Both the position numbers and the translations under genes were made by a program. 64,000 nucleotides of DNA from Lonepinella sp051851555 (GTDB taxonomy: Bacteria; Pseudomonadota; Gammaproteobacteria; Enterobacterales; Pasteurellaceae), in contig NZ_JBPDVH010000001.1 of assembly GCF_051851555.1 (NCBI RefSeq), positions 248,001 to 312,000 of the forward strand, in the 5' to 3' direction. Positions within the stretch are counted from its first letter, which is position 1; each line of letters opens with the position of its first letter. Of the stretch, positions 1-7,643 are shown piece after piece. A model generated the notes under the pieces. That model searched no databases. It was given only the letters and a program-made list of their open reading frames with translations, and had not been told where the DNA came from.

Positions 1-664
1 AGGCAATTTTGAATTACAACTTAACGCCCAAATTCCAAGCCAAAATGTCACCGCACTTTTTGGCTTGTCAGGTTCGGGTAAATCCAGTGTAATTAATTTA
101 ATCAGTGGCTTAATCCACCCCGATCAAGGCCACATCAAGTTAGACGATAAAATATTAGTCGATACCGCAAAAGGGATTTGTCTGCCCCCGAATAAACGCC
201 ACATGGGCTATGTATTCCAAGACGGACGCTTATTTCCCCATTATTCCGTCAAAGGCAATTTACGCTATGCCATGCAAGCCAAAAGCGGAAAAAGTGCGGT
301 GGAATTTGACCGAATTGTGCAACTCCTCGGTATTGAACATTTACTCAATCGTTACCCCATCAGCCTATCTGGTGGGGAAAAACAAAGAGTCGCTATTGGG
401 CGAGCCTTATTAAGTCAACCTGAAATGTTGCTGATGGACGAACCCTTATCCGCCCTAGATTTACCGCGTAAACAAGAGCTATTAAGCTATTTAGAAAATC
501 TCGCTCAACAAATTGCGATTCCAATTTTGTATGTCACGCATAGCGTTGATGAACTCACGACCTTGGCAGAGCAAGTGATTTTGATGGAAAATGGTAAGAT
601 AATTGCGTTTGATAGGGTGGATAATGTAGTCAATTCACCTTTATTTGAGAAATGGAAAGGATAA
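1..664 (+). CDS. modC: Molybdate ABC transporter ATP-binding protein ModC (5' end outside window; C-terminal domain missing)
   Basis: The reading frame is open from base 2 and its start lies upstream of the window. The product is the ATPase that powers molybdate import with ModA and ModB. Visible motifs are Walker A (GLSGSGKSS), the Q-loop region GYVFQDGRLFPHY, the signature LSGGEKQRVAIGRALL and Walker B LLMDEPLSALD. The segment KGICLPPNKR followed by FPHYSVKGNLRY is typical of ModC. Family members are usually about 350 residues, with a Mop/TOBE molybdate-binding domain after the ATPase. Here the frame stops right after the ATPase (LFEKWKG), and only about 90 bases separate it from murB, so that domain is absent rather than merely out of frame. 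An uptake signal lies inside the gene near 293. Confidence 0.9.
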   Translation, partial: GNFELQLNAQIPSQNVTALFGLSGSGKSSVINLISGLIHPDQGHIKLDDKILVDTAKGICLPPNKRHMGYVFQDGRLFPHYSVKGNLRYAMQAKSGKSAVEFDRIVQLLGIEHLLNRYPISLSGGEKQRVAIGRALLSQPEMLLMDEPLSALDLPRKQELLSYLENLAQQIAIPILYVTHSVDELTTLAEQVILMENGKIIAFDRVDNVVNSPLFEKWKG

Positions 665-710
665 AAAACACCGCACTTTTACCACATCTGACCTTAGTGA
701 GATCAATATT

Positions 711-749
711 AAGGACTGATAACGATAACATCGGCCTCAGTCCTTTTTA
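711..749 (+). terminator. Terminator-like nested palindrome after modC
   Basis: An outer stem AAGGACTGA (711-719) pairs with TCAGTCCTT (737-745). An inner stem CGAT/ATCG (723-726/730-733) sits inside it, and a T run follows. It lies between modC and the convergent murB end. The same nested design recurs near 58083. Confidence 0.7.
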
Positions 750-751
750 TG

Positions 752-1777
752 TTAACTAATCACATTGTCCGCATTGACTTCGCCATTTTCTCCGATAAAA
801 CGCACTTCTGGCGAAAGATACACATCAAATTTAGCGGCCACGGCTTGTCGAATATGATGGGCTAATTCCACCACATCTGAACTGGTGGCGTTCCCCGTAT
901 TCACTAACACCAAGGCTTGTTGTTGATGTACCATGGCGCCGCCGATTTGATAACCTTTTAACCCCGCTTGATCGATCAACCAACCCGCCGCTAATTTCAC
1001 AAAACCATCGGCTTGCGGATAATGAGGAATGGTAGGGTATTCTGCTTGTAAATCTTGGAACTGACGTGCCGTCACCACAGGGTTTTTAAAGAAACTGCCA
1101 GCGTTACCCGTTTGTTTTGGGTCGGGTAACTTGGCTTGACGCACCGCACACACTTCGTCAAAAATCTGTTGTGCCGTTACTGTTTTCACATCAAGATTGG
1201 CTAAAGAACCATATTTCAAGACAGGTTGCCAGTTTTTCGCCAATTTTAATCCCACAGCCACCACTACAAAACCCTTGGCATATTGTTGTTTAAAGACGGA
1301 ATGACGATAGCCAAAGCCACAGTCTGCAACGCTTAAACGAAATACCTGATTTTGCGCCAAGTCCAACACGTCGACATAATCGCACACATCTTTAAATTCC
1401 ACACCATAGGCGCCGATATTCTGCACCGGTGCCGAACCCGCACAGCCTGGAATTAAGGCTAAATTTTCTAGCCCTTGAATCCCTTGTTGTAACGACCACT
1501 GCACCAATTTGTGCCAATTTTCCCCACCCGCAACGTGTAAATAATGAAAGTCATTATCCTGTTTATGTTCAATGCCTGTTAACCGATTGACTAACAGGGT
1601 GCCGTTAAAATCTTGCACAAATAGCACATTGCTGCCTTCGCCTAATAACAAGACGGGCTGATTTTCCGCTTTTGCCGCTGTCCAAGCGGGTGAAAATTGC
1701 TCAAGTGCGGTGATTTCTACAATACTTTTTGCCTGTGCGTCAATAGCAAAGGTATGATAATGACGTAAACTTGGCAT
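752..1777 (-). CDS. murB: UDP-N-acetylenolpyruvoylglucosamine reductase MurB
   Basis: MurB is the cytoplasmic flavoenzyme that reduces UDP-GlcNAc-enolpyruvate to UDP-MurNAc with NADPH, the second committed step of peptidoglycan precursor synthesis. The 341-residue product shows the FAD-binding segments LLGEGSNVLF and PGCAGSAPVQNIGAYGVE, the catalytic region GNAGSFFKNP and the C-terminal SPEVRFIG. Its length fits the E. coli-type (type I) family. The start ATG overlaps the stop of the upstream glutathione transferase gene by one base (TAATG), so the two are probably translated in a coupled way. Confidence 0.96.
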   Translation of the reverse strand: MPSLRHYHTFAIDAQAKSIVEITALEQFSPAWTAAKAENQPVLLLGEGSNVLFVQDFNGTLLVNRLTGIEHKQDNDFHYLHVAGGENWHKLVQWSLQQGIQGLENLALIPGCAGSAPVQNIGAYGVEFKDVCDYVDVLDLAQNQVFRLSVADCGFGYRHSVFKQQYAKGFVVVAVGLKLAKNWQPVLKYGSLANLDVKTVTAQQIFDEVCAVRQAKLPDPKQTGNAGSFFKNPVVTARQFQDLQAEYPTIPHYPQADGFVKLAAGWLIDQAGLKGYQIGGAMVHQQQALVLVNTGNATSSDVVELAHHIRQAVAAKFDVYLSPEVRFIGENGEVNADNVIS

Positions 1778-2394
1778 TAGGCAGGTAATCCTTGTTGTTT
1801 AAGCACCGATTGCACGCCGGCATTTTGCCCAACACGTTGATAATGTGCGGTCACATGGCGTAAATGGCTGTAATCCAAACCAATGACTTGGCACCAGCGT
1901 AACGTAATATAAAAATACACGTCCGCTACGGAAATCTGTTCGCCAAAGTACTGATGTTGGCTCAAATAATCGTCCGCAATGGCATATAAACGCAATAATC
2001 TTTCCGCCAATTCTTGACGATATTGTTTCACTAAGTCCTCATTCTCTTTCAAGTAGACTGGCACATTAAAAATGCGACTAAAGAGAGGGTGAATATCTGC
2101 ATTACAAAAGGCTAACCATTTGGTGGCTTTGGCTTTATCTTGCACCGTTTTACTGCCGAAAATTTTGGCCTCGGGATGTAAATTATCCAAGTAGGTTAAA
2201 ATAGCCACATTTTGTGACAAGGCAAAATCACCGTCCACCAATAACGGCACTGAACCCTGTGGATTTAAGGCTAAATAATCCGCTTGTTTAATGGCCTCTC
2301 GGCTGACTTCAATAGCTTGATAAGGTTGACCAATCCATTCCAATGCAATATGTGGCACCGTAGAACAAGATCCTTTTAAATAATATAATTTCAT
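1777..2394 (-). CDS. Glutathione S-transferase family protein
   Basis: This cytosolic GST-fold protein of 205 residues has an N-terminal thioredoxin-like domain (MKLYYLKGSCSTVPHIAL, then GSVPLLVDGDFALSQNVAIL with the glutathione-contacting SVP and S-Q-N region) and a helical C-terminal domain. The substrate cannot be read from the sequence. Two ATGs lie close together at 2400 and 2394. The AAGGAG ribosome site ends only one base before the first but sits well spaced from the second, so 2394 is chosen. It lies between lysA and murB on the same strand and overlaps murB by one base. Confidence 0.88.
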   Translation of the reverse strand: MKLYYLKGSCSTVPHIALEWIGQPYQAIEVSREAIKQADYLALNPQGSVPLLVDGDFALSQNVAILTYLDNLHPEAKIFGSKTVQDKAKATKWLAFCNADIHPLFSRIFNVPVYLKENEDLVKQYRQELAERLLRLYAIADDYLSQHQYFGEQISVADVYFYITLRWCQVIGLDYSHLRHVTAHYQRVGQNAGVQSVLKQQGLPA

Positions 2395-2419
2395 CTTCAT
2401 ACTCCTTTTTATCTTTCTG

Positions 2420-3667
2420 TTAAGGCAATAAGGTTTCCAACTGCCATAAATTTTCATAGCTTTCACGCTGACGAATGACATGCACTTGCGAACCGTCTAC
2501 TAACACTTCCGCCGTGCGTGGGCGAGAATTATAGTTAGAACTCATGGTTGCCCCATAAGCACCAGCAGAACGTTGTACCAAATAATCGCCCTCAGCTACC
2601 GCCAATTCACGTTGTTTACCCAGAAAATCCGAGGTTTCACACACCGGCCCCACCACATCATACAGGGCTTTTTCACGTCCTAAAGAACGATCCGCCTCAA
2701 TAATAGCCATATAGGCTTGATACAAGGCGGGACGAATCATATCGTTCATGCCGGCGTCTACAATGGCAAAGTTTCGGCTTTCATTGGTTTTAATATATTC
2801 CACCTTGGTCACCAAAATCCCCGCATTGGCCGTAATTGCACGCCCCGGTTCTAACACAATCTCTAAATTTAGTCCTTGCAATTTTTCTAACAACGCCTTG
2901 GCATATTCGCTTGGATGGGGTGGAGTTTCGTCTGTGTAAGGCACACCTAAACCGCCGCCTAAATCCAAATGTTTCAACTGAATACCATCTTGTTTTAACT
3001 GTTCGATTAACACAATCAACCGATCTGCCGCATCTAAAAAGGGTTGTAATTCAGTGAGTTGTGACCCAATATGGCAATCCATGCCGACAATTTCAATATG
3101 ATCTAATTGACGGGCTTGACGATACACATCACGAGCCTGTTCCACACTCACGCCAAATTTATTTTCTTTTAATCCCGTGGAAATATAAGGGTGCGTATGG
3201 GCATCTACATCGGGATTGACCCGCAAGGAAATCGGGGCGATTTTGCCTAACTTTTTCGCTACCTCATTAATGCGATACAATTCTGGTACACTTTCCACAT
3301 TAAAGCAACGAATCCCCACCTGCAACGCTCGCTCAATTTCCACCGCCGTTTTTGCCACGCCCGAAAACACCACTTTAGACGGCTCACCGCCTGCTTTCAA
3401 CACCCGTTCCAGTTCCCCTTGCGACACAATATCAAAACCTGAACCGAGTCTTGCCATGGTTTGTAACACTGCAATATTGGAATTGGCTTTCACCGCAAAA
3501 CAAATTAAATGGGGATGCTCACCAAATGCTTTATCAAAAGCGTGCCAATGGCGTTCCAAGGTCGCTTTAGAATACACATAAAGCGGCGTACCAAACTGCT
3601 CTGCCAAAGCGGTCACAGCAAGATCTTCCGCAAAAAGGCGATCGTTTTTATATTGGAAATAATCCAT
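2420..3667 (-). CDS. lysA: Diaminopimelate decarboxylase LysA
   Basis: LysA is the PLP enzyme that converts meso-diaminopimelate to L-lysine, the last step of lysine synthesis. The 415-residue fold-type III decarboxylase has the PLP lysine in CFAVKANSN (K60), the HIGSQ motif, the glycine-rich GGGLGVPY phosphate loop, EPGRAI, and the second-domain cysteine in GPVCETSDF, followed by a YGATMSSNYNSRPR tail. It directly follows lptM on the same strand, a pairing also seen in enterobacteria. The start ATG is near the end of the lptM frame with a short gap of nine bases. Confidence 0.97.
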   Translation of the reverse strand: MDYFQYKNDRLFAEDLAVTALAEQFGTPLYVYSKATLERHWHAFDKAFGEHPHLICFAVKANSNIAVLQTMARLGSGFDIVSQGELERVLKAGGEPSKVVFSGVAKTAVEIERALQVGIRCFNVESVPELYRINEVAKKLGKIAPISLRVNPDVDAHTHPYISTGLKENKFGVSVEQARDVYRQARQLDHIEIVGMDCHIGSQLTELQPFLDAADRLIVLIEQLKQDGIQLKHLDLGGGLGVPYTDETPPHPSEYAKALLEKLQGLNLEIVLEPGRAITANAGILVTKVEYIKTNESRNFAIVDAGMNDMIRPALYQAYMAIIEADRSLGREKALYDVVGPVCETSDFLGKQRELAVAEGDYLVQRSAGAYGATMSSNYNSRPRTAEVLVDGSQVHVIRQRESYENLWQLETLLP

Positions 3668-3676
3668 CTCAGTATC

Positions 3677-3796
3677 CTATTTTTGTTGAGCTTGTTGGGT
3701 ATTGTCTTGTGGATAATATAACGGCCCTTTTACGCCACAGCCGACAAGACTGGCACAAAGTGCGGTGAAAATAATAAGAGAAATGTGTTTTTTCAT
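3677..3796 (-). CDS. lptM: Small lipoprotein LptM (YifL family)
   Basis: This is a 39-residue lipoprotein upstream of lysA. The N-terminus has two lysines and a hydrophobic stretch ending in the lipobox LVGC, followed by GVKGPLYYP, the conserved signature of the YifL/LptM family. In E. coli the protein helps the LPS transporter LptD mature at the outer membrane; that role here is inferred from homology. After signal cleavage only about 20 residues would remain. An uptake signal lies inside the signal-peptide coding region near 3758. Confidence 0.85.
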   Translation of the reverse strand: MKKHISLIIFTALCASLVGCGVKGPLYYPQDNTQQAQQK

Positions 3797-3827
3797 GATG
3801 ATTATCCGTCCGTATATAAGAACTTGA

Positions 3828-4193
3828 TTAATAATTATTTTTTATCAGACGAGTTAAACGTCTTTGTTGTTTTGGAGAAAGATGAATGAACTGATTGCAA
3901 GAAAAATATTTTTCTTTCAATAGTTGAATAAAATTGACTTCTCGAGAGGTTCTCCCTGTATTAATATTGGAAAAACGCCCATAATTGAAAGAAAGAATAT
4001 AAGCGATATTATTATTTACAATACACTGCAAAGAAGTAAAACTATTGATTTCAATAGAAAAAGGCGATTTTACTGGTTCAAAATTGTCTAACACGGTTTC
4101 CACATATAATAAAGCCTCATCGGAAAGCAACGCCATAAATTCATTGATTTTTGAACCTTTAAGCGTACGCCACTTCACTATAAAATACCTCAT
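3828..4193 (-). CDS. Hypothetical protein, downstream member of an overlapping pair
   Basis: This is a 121-residue protein that I do not recognise. It is rich in aromatic residues, with an N-terminal strand-like MRYFIVKWRTL and a basic C-terminus (SPKQQRRLTRLIKNNY). No signal peptide or membrane segment is evident. The ATG at 4193 is preferred over an in-frame TTG one codon earlier. It overlaps the end of the upstream small gene by 35 bases, and no strong ribosome site precedes it, so translational coupling is likely. The small acidic gene followed by an overlapping larger, basic gene resembles toxin-antitoxin modules, but no family motif backs this. Confidence 0.6.
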   Translation of the reverse strand: MRYFIVKWRTLKGSKINEFMALLSDEALLYVETVLDNFEPVKSPFSIEINSFTSLQCIVNNNIAYILSFNYGRFSNINTGRTSREVNFIQLLKEKYFSCNQFIHLSPKQQRRLTRLIKNNY

Positions 4194-4341
4194 CAATGGC
4201 TTTTTTATTTTCTAAATATTCTGCTCGTTCAACCCGTTTTGCCTTAATTTGTGCGAGCGTTATCTCTTCAAAGTCATCATTATCTATGCCCTCTTGCCAC
4301 AATTCGGTGAGATAGCGTTCTTGTTCTTTGTTCAATTCCAT
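4159..4341 (-). CDS. Hypothetical small acidic protein, upstream member of an overlapping pair
   Basis: This 60-residue, probably all-helical protein begins MELNKEQERYLTEL and contains the charged segment AQIKAKRVERAEYLENKK. A good ribosome site (GGGAGG) stands four bases before the ATG at 4341, which fixes the start. Its 3' end overlaps the following unknown gene by 35 bases in another frame. Size, charge and position would suit an antitoxin, but no DNA-binding motif is evident. I do not recognise the family. Confidence 0.6.
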   Translation of the reverse strand: MELNKEQERYLTELWQEGIDNDDFEEITLAQIKAKRVERAEYLENKKAIDEVFYSEVAYA

Positions 4342-4538
4342 ACAGCCTCCCGTCAATTTCTGAAAAGTGTATCATAATTCCGATGATTTGAAAGTGAAAT
4401 TGATCGACAATTTTGTGATCTCCATTCCAATTTTCACACATTCCTGATGACTCACGCCAACTAAATCAATATTTCCTCTATCCTTACTCGCTGAAACTCT
4501 CTATAATTTACCCTAACGATTTTACTGAGAGAACAAAA

Positions 4539-4847
4539 ATGAACCTAGTTGAATTTCATCAAAATATTGAACAAGTGTGGGATCATATTGAAGAACAATG
4601 TGATGAGCAAGATGTGGACGTAGATTTTGAACGCCAAGGCTCTGTGTTTACCATGACCTTTGGCAATCGTACGCAAATTGTGATTAATAAACAAGAATCC
4701 ATGTTGGAGCTTTGGTTAGCCAGCCGTTTAGGCGGGTTGCATTTTGCATGGAAAGATAACGATTGGATTAACCATGACGGCAAACGTTTTTACGATTGTT
4801 TAAGTGAGGCCTGTGCGGCGCATGGTGAAGAAGTGAGCTTTGCTTAA
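4539..4847 (+). CDS. cyaY: Iron donor / frataxin-like protein CyaY
   Basis: This bacterial frataxin has 102 residues. It binds iron and regulates Fe-S cluster assembly on IscS/IscU in the cytoplasm. The sequence shows the acidic first helix (HIEEQCDEQDVDVDFE), the strand with TFGNRTQIVINKQ, the conserved LWLAS and the G-G-hydrophobic-H-F segment before WINHDG. The stop overlaps the recQ start by one base (TAATG), so cyaY and recQ form one transcription unit. A possible -10 TATAAT lies at 4502-4507, but no clear -35 accompanies it. Confidence 0.95.
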   Translation: MNLVEFHQNIEQVWDHIEEQCDEQDVDVDFERQGSVFTMTFGNRTQIVINKQESMLELWLASRLGGLHFAWKDNDWINHDGKRFYDCLSEACAAHGEEVSFA

Positions 4848-6736
4848 TGACCTTGTCTGGCGAAATTGAACAAAAAAGTACGGTGCAAAAAATGCAAGAT
4901 TTTTCCACCGCAGTTTCTGAGCCATTACAGACTGATCCTTTACAAATGTTAAAGGACGTGTTCGGCTATCAATCTTTCCGTACAGGACAGGAAGAGGTCA
5001 TTCAATCCGCTTTACGTGGACAAGACAGCCTTGTAGTGATGGCTACGGGCAACGGGAAATCCCTGTGTTATCAAATTCCTGCCTTGTGTTTTTCGGGGCT
5101 AACCTTGGTCATTTCGCCCTTGATTTCATTGATGAAAGATCAGGTGGATCAACTGTTAGCCAACGGCATTTCTGCAGATTATCTCAACTCCACGCAAACT
5201 TACGAACAACAGCAACAGGTGCAAAATAAAGCCATTTCGGGTGAACTGAAATTGCTTTATCTTTCCCCTGAAAAGGTGATGACCAACAGTTTTTTTGCCT
5301 TTATTTCCCATTGCAAAGTGAGCTTTATTGCCATTGATGAGGCACATTGTATTTCCCAGTGGGGACATGATTTTCGCCCTGAATATCAACAACTTGGCGG
5401 TTTAAAAAACACCTTTCCTGATGTGCCAGTGATGGCGTTGACCGCCACTGCCGACAGCACCACTAGACAGGATATTTGGCAAAATCTCCGCTTAAATTCA
5501 CCGCACTTATATATCGGCAGTTTTGACCGCCCGAATATTCGTTATACCTTGGTAGAAAAATTTAAGCCCATGGAGCAACTCTGTCAGTTTGTGGTGGCAC
5601 AAAAAGGCAAAAGTGGCATTGTGTATTGCAACAGCCGTAATAAATCGGAAAAAGTCGCCGAAGCCTTGCAAAAACGGGGCGTGTCGGCGGCGTTTTATCA
5701 TGCAGGCATGGAATTTGCCGAGCGGGAACGGGTGCAGAGAGCATTTCAACGGGACAATATTCAAGTGGTGGTCGCGACCATTGCTTTTGGCATGGGGATC
5801 AACAAATCTAACGTGCGATTTGTGGCACATTTTGATCTTTCTCGCAGCATTGAGGCCTATTATCAAGAAACAGGGCGTGCAGGACGAGATGATTTGCCTG
5901 CGGAGGCCGTGCTGTTTTACGAGCCTGCGGATTACGGTTGGTTGCATAAAATGCTTATGGAAGAACCCGAAACGCCACAGCGAGAGATCAAACAACATAA
6001 GCTAGAGGCCATTGGTGAATTTGCCGAAAGTCAAACTTGTCGCCGTTTGGTGTTGTTGAATTATTTCGGCGAAAATCGTCAAACGCCATGTAAAAACTGC
6101 GATATTTGCCTCGATCCGCCAAAAAAATACGATGGCTTAATTGATGCACAAAAAATTCTCTCCACCATTTACCGCACGGGGCAACGTTTTGGTATGCAAT
6201 ATGTGATAGCGGTCATGCGTGGCATGAACAACCAAAAAATCCGTGATCACCGACATGAACAATTAAGTGTATACGGTATCGGTAAGGACAAAAGCAAAGA
6301 ATATTGGCAATCGGTGATCCGCCAATTAATTCATCTCGGCTTTATTCACCAAGTCATGAACGATGTGGGTGTGCAACTGCAGCTTACCGAAAGTGCCAGA
6401 CCTATTTTGCGTGGTGAAGTGCCATTAGCATTGGCGACCCCAAGACTATCTGCTATTGCCACGGTGGCAGCACCACAACGCCACGCCGTGAGCCATTACG
6501 ACAAGGATCTCTTCGCACGATTACGTTTCTTACGTAAACAAATTGCTGACCGAGAAAATATTCCGCCTTATATTGTATTTAGCGATGCCACCTTACAAGA
6601 AATGTCACTCTATTTACCGACCAGTAAAGTGGAAATGTTACAAATTAATGGGGTCGGAGCGATTAAATGGGAACGATTTGCCCAGCCGTTTATGGCGATT
6701 ATTCAAGAACATAAAACCTTATTAGAGAAAAATTAG
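4847..6736 (+). CDS. recQ: ATP-dependent DNA helicase RecQ
   Basis: RecQ is a 3'-5' superfamily 2 helicase that acts in RecF-pathway recombination and fork repair. The 629-residue product has Walker A at residues 66-72, DEAH at 164-167 (IDEAHCISQWGHDFR), the helicase C-terminal domain with TIAFGMGINK and YQETGRAGRD, a RecQ zinc module (C-R-R-L, then PCKNCDIC) with a winged helix, and a C-terminal HRDC domain. Walker A reads ATGNGKS instead of the PTGGGKS of E. coli RecQ, yet keeps the essential GKS. The N-terminus is about 17 residues longer than in E. coli. It overlaps cyaY by one base. Confidence 0.96.
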   Translation: MTLSGEIEQKSTVQKMQDFSTAVSEPLQTDPLQMLKDVFGYQSFRTGQEEVIQSALRGQDSLVVMATGNGKSLCYQIPALCFSGLTLVISPLISLMKDQVDQLLANGISADYLNSTQTYEQQQQVQNKAISGELKLLYLSPEKVMTNSFFAFISHCKVSFIAIDEAHCISQWGHDFRPEYQQLGGLKNTFPDVPVMALTATADSTTRQDIWQNLRLNSPHLYIGSFDRPNIRYTLVEKFKPMEQLCQFVVAQKGKSGIVYCNSRNKSEKVAEALQKRGVSAAFYHAGMEFAERERVQRAFQRDNIQVVVATIAFGMGINKSNVRFVAHFDLSRSIEAYYQETGRAGRDDLPAEAVLFYEPADYGWLHKMLMEEPETPQREIKQHKLEAIGEFAESQTCRRLVLLNYFGENRQTPCKNCDICLDPPKKYDGLIDAQKILSTIYRTGQRFGMQYVIAVMRGMNNQKIRDHRHEQLSVYGIGKDKSKEYWQSVIRQLIHLGFIHQVMNDVGVQLQLTESARPILRGEVPLALATPRLSAIATVAAPQRHAVSHYDKDLFARLRFLRKQIADRENIPPYIVFSDATLQEMSLYLPTSKVEMLQINGVGAIKWERFAQPFMAIIQEHKTLLEKN

Positions 6737-6744
6737 CATAAAAA

Positions 6745-6778
6745 AAACCGCACTTTGAAAGTGCGGTTCATTTTTTCT
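6745..6778. terminator. Bidirectional terminator built from two inverted uptake signals
   Basis: ACCGCACTTT and AAAGTGCGGT face each other with almost no loop, flanked by A and T runs. The site lies between the convergent recQ and peroxiredoxin genes. Confidence 0.8.
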
Positions 6779-6795
6779 AAATTTTTCAGCTTAAA

Positions 6796-7521
6796 TTAAG
6801 CGAAATATTTCTCTAAATCGTCGCTGCCACCGATATATTCACCACCGATGAAGACTTGTGGAACAGAAGTTTTGCCAGTGATAGCACGAACAGAGATAGT
6901 TGACGCATCACGACCTAATACGATTTCTTCAAATGTGTAACCTTTCACTTTTAATAAACCTTTGGCTTTTGCACAGAATGGGCAACCTGGTTTAGTGAAT
7001 ACGGTGACGGATGGTTTGGCTTCCCATTTTGGATTTAAGTATTTGATCATAGTGTCTGCATCAGATACTTTGAACGGGTCGCCTGGTTCGTTTGGTTCAG
7101 AGAAGATTTTCTCTACTACGCCGTTGCGGATTAACGCAGAATAACGCCATGAACGTTTGCCGAAACCTAAGTCATCTTTGTCAACAAGCATACCCATGCC
7201 TGCTGCAAATTCACCGTTACCATCTGGAATGACAGTCACGTTTTCAGATTCTTGGTCTGCTTTCCATGCGTTCATCACGAAAGTGTCGTTAACTGACATA
7301 CAGATGATGTCGTCTACGCCTAATGCTTTGAATTCGCAAGCTAATTCGTTATAACGTGGTAAGTGAGTAGATGAACAAGTTGGCGTGAATGCACCTGGTA
7401 AAGCGAACATCACGACAGTTTTGTTGTCGAATAATTCTGCTGAGGTCACATCAACCCATGCGTCGCCTTGGCGAGTATGGAATGTAACTTGAGGAACTTT
7501 TTTTCCTTCCATATTTGACAT
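6796..7521 (-). CDS. Peroxiredoxin-glutaredoxin fusion (hybrid Prx5/Grx, PGdx)
   Basis: This glutathione-dependent peroxidase reduces hydrogen peroxide and alkyl hydroperoxides. Residues 1-165 form a Prx5-type domain with the peroxidatic cysteine at C49 (PGAFTPTC). Residues 170-241 form a glutaredoxin domain with the redox motif CPFC (C180, C183) and the TVP/GG-DDL glutathione site. The fusion lets the glutaredoxin part recycle the peroxidase part within one chain; this design is well known from Haemophilus influenzae. The gene is divergent from oxyR, and control by OxyR through the 122-base shared region is an inference. Confidence 0.96.
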   Translation of the reverse strand: MSNMEGKKVPQVTFHTRQGDAWVDVTSAELFDNKTVVMFALPGAFTPTCSSTHLPRYNELACEFKALGVDDIICMSVNDTFVMNAWKADQESENVTVIPDGNGEFAAGMGMLVDKDDLGFGKRSWRYSALIRNGVVEKIFSEPNEPGDPFKVSDADTMIKYLNPKWEAKPSVTVFTKPGCPFCAKAKGLLKVKGYTFEEIVLGRDASTISVRAITGKTSVPQVFIGGEYIGGSDDLEKYFA

Positions 7522-7643
7522 AATTTTTTCTCCGATTTGAGTGATTGTTTATTTAACGGGGTGGATTATAGGCAATTTTGTGGTATAGTTACAATCAATT
7601 AATTCTATCCTTTTAATTGTTCATACCTATAAGGAATTTTTTT
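7522..7643. promoter_or_regulatory. Shared promoter region of PGdx and oxyR
   Basis: This AT-rich divergent region holds several ATAG/CTAT half-sites (for example GTATAG and TTCTATCC), the type OxyR recognises. Their spacing does not match the classical four-element site, so binding is only a suggestion. Confidence 0.4.

Noticed and set aside
7559..7610. A classical four-part OxyR binding site
   Set aside because: ATAG and CTAT elements are present but their spacing differs from the standard 7-base interval.
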